NCBI GenBank assembly: GCA_914767715.1
Contig: OU612065.1
Location: 4,960,001-5,024,000 of the forward strand
Direction: 5' to 3'
Length of the DNA: 64,000 bases
From: Membranipora membranacea
Lineage: Eukaryota; Bryozoa; Gymnolaemata; Cheilostomatida; Membraniporidae
This document shows positions 38,970 through 48,664 of the stretch, piece after piece; position 1 is the stretch's first letter, and each line of letters starts with the position of its first letter. Under the pieces are notes generated by a model that was not told the DNA's origin, made no database searches, and was given only the letters and a program-made list of their open reading frames with translations. Position numbers and translations under genes: made by a program.

Positions 38970-41192
38970 ATGGCCAGTAAGTATATGGTATTAATAAGTT
39001 GGTATTTTGTGTTGGACATGTCTAATAAATGATTGTCTAATCGTATTATAGTTTTTAAGTAGTTGAGGTTAGTTGAAGCAATGAACTAAAGGTTTAGTTC
39101 ATTGTTGTTGGTTGAAGTTTGAAAATGGGTAACTCCTTGTTTAAATTCTAATTCTTCTTCCTTCTATAACTCCTTGCTCATGCTAATTATTCTTTGATTG
39201 CATCAATGAGTACTCCTTGGAAGCAACAACAAGTCATTGGTAGCATGAAGTCATAAGTCAAGGAGTAAAGGGGGGGGGGGGGATTAACCAAACTCAAAGT
39301 CCTTCTAGGAGTTTCCGGTTTTACTCTTTAGTCTTTTCTTTGGTTCAATTATTAAGTAAGGAGTCACTAAAACGGTTACGCCTTGGTTCAAGCGGACTGG
39401 AGTCACCCTGTTAGATGACTCAATAGTAGGTTGGTAGTATGCAAGCCATGAGGGAGTCCTTTTGATGATGTAAGCAGGGAGATTCTCCCTGATGTAAGTA
39501 CGTAGTAACAAGCATTAATCTTTATCTACTAACTAGGGTGTTTGGGGACTCCCTTGTTCTACCCAACATTTTTATTTACCCACTACCTAATCCTATCCAA
39601 ACACGATTCTAAGTCCCACTATCTATAACTCCCCAGGTTACACCTTCTTGTGTTCATGTCCAAATTAGATCACCTAGAAGATTGATAACACTCTCAAGCT
39701 TGGCTTTATTTCCTGGAATTTTAACAAACAATATTTTCAACCGGTTACAGTGCAATTATATTTTGCAGAGGTGCAGCAAATTTCAGCATGTTCAGAGAGC
39801 TGAGGATTTAGTACTTAGTAATCAAGCATTATGCATTCAATCTATCTATTGGTCCTTACCCTTAAGAATATACTCATTTTAGCATCTTGCCAATTTTTGT
39901 AGACCTAACTTTCACACACTTATTCATAAATGCCCAGAGGAGAGGGTTTAATTTACGCAAATTTAAATTCAGCGAAATGATAGATAGACTGATGTTGTGC
40001 GTGAATTTAACCTCCAATATCCTTCCTATTTCAGGAGGTAACCAAAGAGATTTGGCAAGAGCGAAGAATCTGAAGAAGCAGGCAGATCAGAAGAAACAAC
40101 AGAAGCCTGATGGAAAACTGCTGGACAGAAGAGAACGGTAAGAGGAGACAAACTTTTTCTTTTCAAATCAGACAACTCTATTAGAGATGTCAGGAGTGGT
40201 CTAATGGTTAAGGGTGCGGACCTGTTGATCTTTGAGGTCCAGGTTCAATTCCCGGCGCCGGCAGTCATTTGTGATTTGGTACTGGCATGCCATTCATCCT
40301 AGCCAGGTCCTTGCGGAACGGGACTAATATTACCCAAGGTCCACTTTGTGTTTGCACACCCCACACGCAGTAAAAAGAACTCCCCCTGCCTCATGGATAT
40401 AAAGAGTAGCTGGTTTCCGGCGGGCATGGGTATAGGGTGCGACATGAGTACTGTGGGTCACAGTACCTGTACCCAAGAGAGGATGACTCTCTCTGCTTCA
40501 AAGATGATGATGAGTAGAGATGTTCAAAATGGATTATTTTATGAATGCCTTGGGCTCATTTTCTTCAGTAACATCTACTGTATCATCAAAGATAAATTAA
40601 TGGATAAAGTGTTCTGGGTATATCTCCCCAACCATTACTAATCCTAGGAAGTTAAAATGACTATAGTAACAGGGTTTTAAATTTTTGTGCAGTTTCCTTG
40701 ATTTTGAGAATGCATTATGACTCCCAGCGTCATTTTGTATGGCCATAATCGCCCCATAGAAACCAAAACATACATTATTAAGTATTCTCAGTTTTAAGAA
40801 TAAAGTGATTGTGACAGAATCAGGGTTTTGGTATAATTCTAGAGATCCTAGCCTAAGAAACCTGATTCTGTTGCAACCACTTAAATTTTTGATGGAGGAT
40901 TGAGCAAGGCTGACATGATACACCTACATTGTTATCAGGGACGGCATGAGAGAGCCATCACTGATGTCAGTTGGAGGCAGGGATTGCTTGGCACTTTTGG
41001 TGGTGTTTGTTTTTGTTGTTCCTGGTGATTTTGCTGTTCCTGTTATGTAGTCAATAAAATGCTGCGCAGCGCAGTGTATATTCCTAATAAATGCACTCGA
41101 TGTTTTTCAGTGATGCAGAGGCAATGAGGCAAAAACAGATTGCCAATGAGAAAAAGAAACAGGAGCAGTCTGGAGCAGGTGCCTCAAACTAA
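38970..41192 (+). CDS. SERF: SERF, small EDRK-rich factor (amyloid modifier)
   Basis: Three exons: 38970-38976, 40035-40137, 41111-41192, giving 63 aa. The first exon is only ATGGCCA; joined to GAGGTAAC it restores MARGNQRDLARAKNLKKQ, the hallmark 4F5 N-terminus (human SERF2 MTRGNQRELARQKNMKKQ). The middle is Lys/Gln-rich and the end (DAEAMRQKQIANEKKKQEQ) matches human DSEIMQQKQKKANEKKEE. SERF proteins are short, highly charged and disordered, bind nucleic acid and amyloid-prone proteins, and speed aggregation in MOAG-4/SERF experiments. It is convergent with SMN, with 489 bp between stop codons. Its second intron holds a SINE. Confidence 0.95.
39270..39282. repeat. poly(G) tract, 13 bp
   Basis: A run of G inside SERF intron 1. 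The surrounding 39060-39540 has repeated AAGGAGT/ACTCCTT motifs but no defined element. Confidence 0.85.
40191..40514 (+). mobile_element. tRNA-derived SINE with intact target-site duplication
   Basis: The head resembles a tRNA: A box TGGTCTAATGG (40197-40207) and B box GGTTCAATTCC (40242-40252), spaced as in a tRNA and followed by CCGGCGCCGG. The body of about 240 bp is not tRNA-like, and the 3' end is a GAT repeat. The perfect 9-bp repeat TAGAGATGT flanks it (40182-40190 and 40515-40523). It lies in SERF intron 2 in the gene's orientation. Confidence 0.88.
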
Positions 41193-41681
41193 TTTTCTCT
41201 CAAAACTTCAACGAGTAAAAAACACTACTACTGGCTGGACTCGCCCAGCCTGGCTGCGCAATCTTATGATGGTGAATCGATGACCATTCGATTCACCAGC
41301 ACAGGCTTGCACAGTCAGGGAAAATATGGTACACATTATTAGAGAGCATCTTCCTTAGTAATCAACAGCTAAATTTTGCTATTCACTCAAGAGACACACT
41401 ATTCCTGTTGCAAGGTTCATTTGATGTCACCATTATATTCAAAACTATCAACAAGTATTTCTGAATTATCTGCTCTTTCCTTACAAAAGACAAAACACTG
41501 TGCACCTCTGGCATTTTGAACAGAAAATAAAAATAGTTTTATAGTGACAAGGCGATTTGTTTGTTGAAATCGAAAATCCACAAAAACAATCAGCTTCTGA
41601 GGTACAACATATAGCTTTAGCTTGTACGGAGTATAACAAGCATTACCTGATATTTTAGAGTTCAAAAGGAAACAGTTCATG
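41193..41681. other. convergent 3' UTR region SERF/SMN
   Basis: Only 489 bp separates the two stop codons. AATAAA at about 41526 on plus could serve SERF, so its transcript may run close to the last SMN exon. No further gene was seen. Confidence 0.4.
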
Positions 41682-44600
41682 TCATTGATGTGATTCCATT
41701 CGGTTGCCATTCTTCCCATCTCTCATTCCCTACAGTCACAGAATAAAATAAATCATACAAAGTGTCTATTTATCATCTGAATTATATCAGGTTCTCCCCC
41801 AATCTCTGGTTAGTTGACAATTGTTACATGTGGTAGTCTCAATAGAGACAAATAACAACCAATAATTGCGATTCTCTGAGATATAAGGAGTGGGGTAAGC
41901 AGGGCTTCACTTGCCCTTGCCTGCTGAAGTGACCTCATTTTCTACATGGTTAGCTGTAGTAAAAAGCTTTTGTCCTGCACTGCAATAAACCTCTTGCAGA
42001 ATAGATAGAGTGTATGCAAGCAGATAAGTATGCTTCTATTCAGTACACCAAGTTAGTATTTGTACATATCTTAATCTGATACTAAGATAGATTTTAAAAT
42101 GTCAGACCTGATAGTAACCAGTGTGGAATCCTGACATGTACCAGGATATGAGCATACTGTGGAACGCCTCCTCATCATCACAACCCATCATACCTGGGAT
42201 TGAAGGTGGTGGAGGTGGAACAAAGGAAGGTATAGCCTGCAACAAAAAGGTTTGTATATATAACGCAAGGACGTGATTAAAACTCAACAGACACGGTTGC
42301 TTTTCATGGCAATGGGCTCAGTATATTCATCTGCATATTTATAACAATGATGACTACAAAATGATAAGCGTTGCTTAACCCATACATTTTTTTCCAACCG
42401 TACATGTAATGTGCAGTGTTATCCGGTTTTGTAACACCGTAGGCCTGTAATAGGATACAGCCCTTAAAATGGTACTTTATAAACTTTCTTACACCATGAT
42501 TGTGAGCAGGTAATCGATGTTGAGGCCCGCTGTTGGATAATCTTCTAGTGGAGTGTTGTGGAGTTGAACAATCGCTACAACTTGTTATTGAGCGTGCTGG
42601 ACTCTGAGACCTCAAGCTGTCTGCCTTCTAAAATTCATTAACGCGCATAAATCAGTGTAAGAACAGGTAAGCACAGCCAAGAGACGAATTCCTTTTCAAC
42701 CTCACAGGACTGTGTTGTGAATCGGAAACTTCACCAGTTACAATGATAATTCAAACTTACTCAAAAACTTTTAAAAATAAAGTTGTGTGTTTTAACCAGA
42801 TTAACACTGACCTCTGGTTGTAATTGTGACTTAGAAGGACGGAGAAGATCCCAGAGATTTTGTTCCTCTTCATTACCATATTCGGTGTACTGTACTATAC
42901 ATTTACCATGACCCAACATCTCTGTTATCACAGCGTCATATACGAGGCCATCTTCTGAGTAAATAGCCCTGCACTGATTACCTGCTGCCCACTAAACTCA
43001 AACGCAACATATATATCATTAGTCAATGTAATGTTCATAAACATGTTAGACTTGGTAAGTCTATGCTCCCTTAACTTTGTTGTTCAATCAGAGGAATATA
43101 CTCCTGATTAAACATCAATACTGATGGTAGTTATCTTCTTGTGGCTAAAGGATGGACAAATCTTGTTTTGAATTACTAGAGATTTGATATTCACACTTTC
43201 ATGGCTCTTTTTAATATTCAATGTACACATCATGCAGAAGTTGAAGGTGCTCATCTATAAGACAGTGATACGCCCGGTGTTATTGTATGGAGCTGAAACA
43301 TGGCCATTGACAGATTATCTTGCTGAAAGATTCAGTGTATGTGAGATGAGAATGTTGCAATACTGTCTTGGAATTAGCCTTGAGGAGCACAAAACCAACG
43401 AAAGTATAAGGCAGGAAGCGAATGTCATGAGTGTGTTGGACTTGATGAGAAGAAGGAGATTGCAGTGGTTTGGGCATGTGTGCAGAAGAGAGGAAGATGA
43501 TGACATCAGAAGAGTACATGAGATGAGAGTGGAAGGAAAGAGAAATCGGGGACGCCCAAAGCATAGATGGAAGGATACAATCAGGAAGGATCTCCAATCC
43601 TGTTCCCTCAGTGAAGATGATGCTCAGGAGAGAATTAGATGGAGAAGTTTAATAGAGCTAGGCCTCTGGCAGGCACCCGCTACCCGAACAGGACAGAGCG
43701 GAGATAGGTGAGGATAGCTTAGGACATCATGCAGTATTCAAAGGATTAAAATCCATTACGTGTTAACTACTTTACAAGATAACAATGAATGAACTGTGTA
43801 TTTTTTATAAGATTTTAAATATAAATAGATTTTTGCATAATTCATAAAGATGGTTTTGATTATGATTGCTGAGATAAGCTGGTCCAAAACTACAAACTTG
43901 ACAAAAGGGGTGGGGGTCTAAGCTTAAGATGATTTTTTGGTTTGGTCATGATCTAAATATCCTTCTCACCTGATCCAGATCAAAACCGCGCACAACTGAT
44001 GGAGAAAGTGAAGTAAAGTAAAGTGAATACAGCCAAAGTTGATCAATCTTTATGTTGGTATTACCCTAGAGGAGTAAAGAATTTACTCATCCTAATTATT
44101 TTATATCAACTAACTTCTGAAAATTGTCACCCCAAACACGCCAAACTAATCTCTAGCTAATATTTTCTCCTTTTGGGTAAGTAGAGACACGATCTCACGC
44201 TTAGCTAGGTATAGGGTTCTAACTGATGTGCACTGTTGGGGCAGAACGCCCGTGATTCCTAACTAACTCAAGTTAAATAAACTTCACCGAGCTTGTAAAG
44301 ATTTAAATAGTTTATTTATTGTTTAAAATAATTATTATAATTACATGATATGTGTTCACAATATAGAGCCGAACGAACCTTCCTTCTTTCAGTATATTGT
44401 GGTTATTCTGCCAAGAGTCTGAGTGTGTCCCATGTCTCTGTTGGCGGCTCAATTTATACTTGTTTTTCTTTGTATTCAATACCACAACTACGCCGTTCTC
44501 TCGCCCTCATATTATGTACCCATCCAATTATATTATAATTACTTCTCAAAACTTTTTAAACAATACCCACCACCAGCATCATGTCACCAGACTGCCTCAA

Positions 44601-45899
44601 ACAAAGAACAAGAGAACAAAGAACCAGACTGTTTCATACAAAGAGCGACCTCAGTATATAACCAGAACATATCCCAATCGTACTTTGTAACCATGGGATG
44701 TGGACGAGACAGCCTACACCATACACTTAACGTGTCTATGATCTGTTCTGAATTTAATCCTTTATATAGGCTTGACTTGTCATTAGACAAATCTGGCTGG
44801 CTTTGGATAAAATTCCAACCCTAAGAAAAGTACCAAGTATGCATTAACTTACTCTCCATGCTTGCTCTGTTTTTTGTTTCTTCGGTTGCTTTTTCTTCTT
44901 CTTTGATTTGGATGAATGTGGCTTCAAGTCAGCATTTGCTTGATGTACCTGCAAAAATAAGAGGGATATACCTGAATGCAAATAAAATGTGTGATTGTTT
45001 TTAGAAATTCATAACTTGCCCGTTCCTAGCAAGAAAGATTGTTGGCTATAAGTGACTGGCAATAATCCAACATCACCCATATATATCTAGAAACTCATTG
45101 GATAGGTCAAAGCGTAACATCTTCGGTTAAAACTTGATATTTCACGAGACTTGAACACTTTTAATACAAGGTAATGTGCTGTTTTCATATATGCACCCAC
45201 ATGATGATTTCTTGTATCTGACAAATGATATGATGCGACCCTGTTTTAATATCGCTGCCCAGATTTTTATTTAAACAAGACCTAACGATGAAGTTGGTCT
45301 CTGGATGCTGTTTGTGTGTTCTATGTATACGCTCATATAATCTATGGAACACACCAATACCTGTTGAACTGCTTGGTCGTATGCTTTTATGAGAGCTGTA
45401 TCATCCCAAATATCATTAGTCGAGTCAGACTCCTGTGTAACACAGAACCAAATAAAATACCCGATTTGAATTTCCGGACTACATAAGCAGGGAACACAAG
45501 AATACTTCTTATGTTCTTAGTGATTCATGGCAGAGTAAAAAGAAGCCACCCATATCAGATCATGACATATCATTACAGCGGGTAAAATGGGACATCCAAT
45601 TCATGCTAGTGAGACTCATCAGCATATATGATATTATAATTATATAATATTATACATGTCTATATAGAGACTGAGTTATAGAATTTCTATATGGGACACG
45701 GTGCTTACGGTTTTAAACGTTTATTTCATGATGCCTCATGGTTTGTATTATAAACTCTATGAGTATCCTGACTTGGAATACTTAGTTAAGATTAAAGCAA
45801 TAGAAATCTATCCCTCACCGCTCCACTCTTCAGAAAAACAACAGTGCCTGGTTGAGGCTGGGGGTATTCTTCTGACATCACATCCGCTGAATCATCCAT
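41682..45899 (-). CDS. SMN1: SMN, survival motor neuron protein
   Basis: Seven exons in transcript order: 45899-45819, 45432-45361, 44948-44853, 42991-42812, 42627-42493, 42236-42108, 41729-41682. Every exon is phase 0 and the product is 246 aa (human 294). SMN with Gemins loads Sm rings onto snRNAs. Exon 2 gives [19 protein letters not shown], the Gemin2-binding motif. Exon 3 is Lys-rich. Exon 4 is the Tudor domain ([34 protein letters not shown]), whose aromatic cage binds dimethylarginine of SmD tails. Exon 6 has a short polyproline run ([13 protein letters not shown]) and the self-associating YG box ([14 protein letters not shown]). The last exon supplies [15 protein letters not shown] and the stop. 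The start is the first ATG of the exon [14 protein letters not shown], aligning [10 protein letters not shown] with human SVLFRRGTGQ. Confidence 0.97.
43217..43711 (+). mobile_element. 3' fragment of an RTE-like LINE
   Basis: An open plus-strand frame encodes only the C-terminal end of a reverse transcriptase polyprotein: [44 protein letters not shown] and [15 protein letters not shown]. This is the distinctive tail of RTE-type and related endonuclease-RT elements. The palm and endonuclease are absent (5' truncation). It lies in an SMN intron, antisense to the gene. Confidence 0.85.
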
Positions 45900-46530
45900 T
45901 ATTCACCTAATTATGTCAGTTATCTACAATGAACGATGAACCATAGAACAGTAAATATATTTTTAAAGCAATCTGTTATGCGACACTTTTGGTAAAGTGC
46001 AGGAACATCAGTGGACACTGTGGACACAAGATTTCTATGGCTGATGAAACTGTGTAGCACCCCATCCAATCAAAATGTATATTCTGCAAATCAATCAATT
46101 AGGGAATAAATATTTTTTGGCTATTTCCTGAGAGTGCTTGGATCCAACAGAAATTTGTAGCCGCATGCACCAAGAATGATGTTGGTCTACGAGGGTCGGA
46201 GAAGTCGCTCCTCTGAGAGGCATCTGGAGTTGAAAACTTGAGTGTCCTTTTACCATGATTATGGATATGGGCAAAGTATCCATGCTGGTAACTCAAGAAA
46301 CATCAAGCCGATGTCACCCCCAAAGTAAAATGAATTGAGGAAAAAAAAGCAATCTGGAGGAAAGTCCTGTAAGAATAGGTGAGGTTTTTTGAACGGGTCG
46401 TACCGCAGTTCCCCATGTCAATTGGTCTACCAACTTGGCAAATTCTTCCTATTGCAACTAAACAATGGGTTCCATCATTACTAAGAGCACCTAACTACAA
46501 CTCAACGCTTCGGGCTAACATGGGGGTCCT
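45900..46530. other. SMN upstream region
   Basis: Presumed SMN promoter and 5' UTR. Overlapping minus-strand ORFs at 46095-46296 have no recognised domain. Sequence up to 46522 shows no clear element. Confidence 0.3.
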
Positions 46531-46784
46531 CATGGGCCCCTGGGACTTACATGCCTTTACTTTGCCAATGTCCAGTATCAACAACTTCCACAACTGTTTT
46601 CGCTAGAAGCTTCAAACCTAAAGCAAATAAACGAGGAAGGAGGGCTGAGTTAGTGTCTGAGATTTCAAGGTAAGTTCAAAGTTTTTAAACAAAATTGGTT
46701 TGTGATTTACCTTGTTTGGTGTTTTATGGGTGGTTGACACTAAACATTGGCAAATTTAAGGCATGTAAGTCCCAGGGGCCTATG
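46531..46784. mobile_element. 254-bp copy of the CATGG...CCATG MITE family
   Basis: It starts CATGGGCCCCTGGGACTTAC and ends CCCAGGGGCCTATG. The flanks are GGGGTCCT (46523-46530) and GGGGTTCT (46785-46792), an 8-bp duplication with one mismatch. Internal sequence (GGAGGGCTGAGTTAGTGT, TTTGGTGTTTTATGGGTGG) matches the right half of the 25609 copy. It contains no ORF. Confidence 0.8.
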
Positions 46785-46792
46785 GGGGTTCT

Positions 46793-47356
46793 CCAACATG
46801 AATGAGCAAATAATTGCCATCACTGTGACTTTGAAACCTGATGAATGATATTGTTGGTGGTAGAGGCAAGGAGTGGTCAACTTGTTGGGACAGAGAGACC
46901 AAGGGTATTTTTTTAATATGGCCCTTAGTGAGTGAGTTCTCTCTTATTCCTTGGCATAACTGGTTGACTAGCATTGTCTACAGAGTGGCTATGTGATTTC
47001 AGAGGTCTGAGAGTAAGTGTACTGTATTCAACGAATTTCGAAATTTTCTTCTTCAATAGCAGTAGATTTAGAACCTCCTGCAGCAAAGTTTTCTTGTAGC
47101 TCATGAAGATATGCGGAGTTGCTTTCTCATATGGAAAGGTTGAACAACCTCTAATAAATGGTAAAGGGCTCATATGAAAACTGGCTTTTCTCAGTAGACT
47201 TCTTGGAAAATTATATTACTTTTATTTACTTTTATTACTGTCAGTGTCAAGGAGTCAAACTATTATCTCTCCTGTTTATCAGAGGGTATTTCCGCTAGTG
47301 AGGCTATTCAATGAACTCATTCATTCGGCTATTAGTGTAAAATCACAGCGATCACT
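46793..47356. other. intergenic, nothing recognised
   Basis: Short minus-strand ORFs (46780-47173) show no domain or splice-linked partner. It is probably repeat-derived or regulatory sequence. Confidence 0.25.
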
Positions 47357-47460
47357 AGCCTGTCTTGACAAGCTTTGTTCGATGTTCATGGAACAAAGCT
47401 TGCCGAGACAGGCTAAGCAATCACTAGATCACAGAGTAAGGATATATCCTTACTCTGTGA
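47357..47460. repeat. double hairpin: 24-bp stem plus 32-bp perfect palindrome
   Basis: AGCCTGTCTTGACAAGCTTT (47357 on) pairs with 47391-47414 at about 22 of 24 positions across a 10-base loop. It is followed at 47429-47460 by a perfect palindrome of TCACAGAGTAAGGATA and its complement. A damaged copy of the palindrome (AGAGTAAGGATATATCC) recurs near 51006 in an aquaporin intron. Confidence 0.8.
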
Positions 47461-47640
47461 CTAGATCATTGGATCTCATGAGTTTATTTATTGATTTTTA
47501 GATGTTGGCTTGAACGTATCCAAATTACAAACAGTTAAAGGCAACTTGTTCAAATCATTCACTCAGGTATTGTATAGTTCCATCAAACAAATGAGTACAA
47601 CAGATGTATAATTTGTGAAATCAAACATATAATCCCATAA

Positions 47641-48333
47641 CTACTGATGCTTGAAGATCACAAGGCGGTTAAGTTTCGATTGTACATTATCGTTCTTCAG
47701 GGTAGTACTTTTCTCTGTTTCAAAGTGAATGCGGACTAGTAAATATCTGTGCACGATAAATGAGAGTAGTACAATGAATGGTGCATGACACGGATCAATC
47801 CATATTTTGAAGTAAACATGGGTATGAACTCTATGCGGCACACCCTGACTTTAAATGAAGTTTGAAACTGCAAAAATAATTATATCTTCGAGTCAATGCA
47901 CCGCTTTCAATAGCTTGCTTTTTTGATAATATTTGAGCTATGAAGCTAAACAGACTATCGAAATGATCACCAGAAGCTGCTGAATCTATCGCAATTTCCA
48001 AACTCGAAATTCCATTGAGAAATAAAGGCTGATGGCTATGAGTAATAATCACTGCTTCTGCACCTTCCAATGCTGTTGAGTCATCATAATTAAGTGCCTC
48101 AATGCTAATCCTCCATACAGTGTCCTGTCTAGGTTTAAATTAAAAAATGGTTATTCATAAAAATAAAGTCTGATCTGAATGTCAAAAATGCATCTCAACT
48201 TGAGGCATAGGTAAATTGAGTCAGCGTAACAAATTTCGAAAAACAAATACGCTGGATAATTTTGAGTAGATAAACGAAACACTTTTGTATGGAGTTGCCC
48301 AACAGGAAGGGGTAACTCAATACAAAAATCCAT
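47641..48333 (-). CDS. unidentified ORF cluster, possible gene or pseudogene
   Basis: Three minus-strand open stretches follow one another: 48333-48151 (FCIELPLPVGQLHTKVF), 48115-47831 (acceptor CCTAG, then RISIEALNYDDSTALEG and PLFLNGISSLEIAID) and 47841-47641 (APFIVLLSFIVHRYLLV, a possible membrane segment). Residue composition looks coding, but I could not join them in one consistent phase, nor recognise a family. It may be a diverged small membrane protein gene, a pseudogene, or chance. It is divergent from the aquaporin at 48665. Confidence 0.3.
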
Positions 48334-48664
48334 GAGTGGGAATGTGGAAAAGAGGGGTGTCTGTTCTGTTTAGGTATTCGGCCTCAAGAGGATCGAATAT
48401 CCTACAAGGAGATGAGCATAGAGAGCAAGGTCCTGACTGGAATCAGACAATTATGTTTATTTGATGATCATAAGAGCCTGCTTGTAAAAAAGACATAACC
48501 AATGAAATAAACTTTGCAGATGTTGATATAAAGAATTAATTTGAATGTAAAACAGGATCAAAACGTAGACGGAGTAGTCTAGGCATTGTTAACTACATCT
48601 GTTGTGTGGCTCTAATATTATCGTGAAATATTTTTGTTAGGAGTGAGAATTCGTACCCTTAACC

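Noticed and set aside
40197-40265. functional tRNA gene
   Set aside because: A and B boxes are present, but the acceptor stem does not pair and the sequence continues into a SINE body with a target duplication.
43280-43597. minus-strand ORF of 105 codons
   Set aside because: Antisense shadow of the RTE-like LINE fragment.
43184-43711. host gene with craniofacial-development-like annotation
   Set aside because: The [15 protein letters not shown] tail is retrotransposon-derived; there is no host exon structure.
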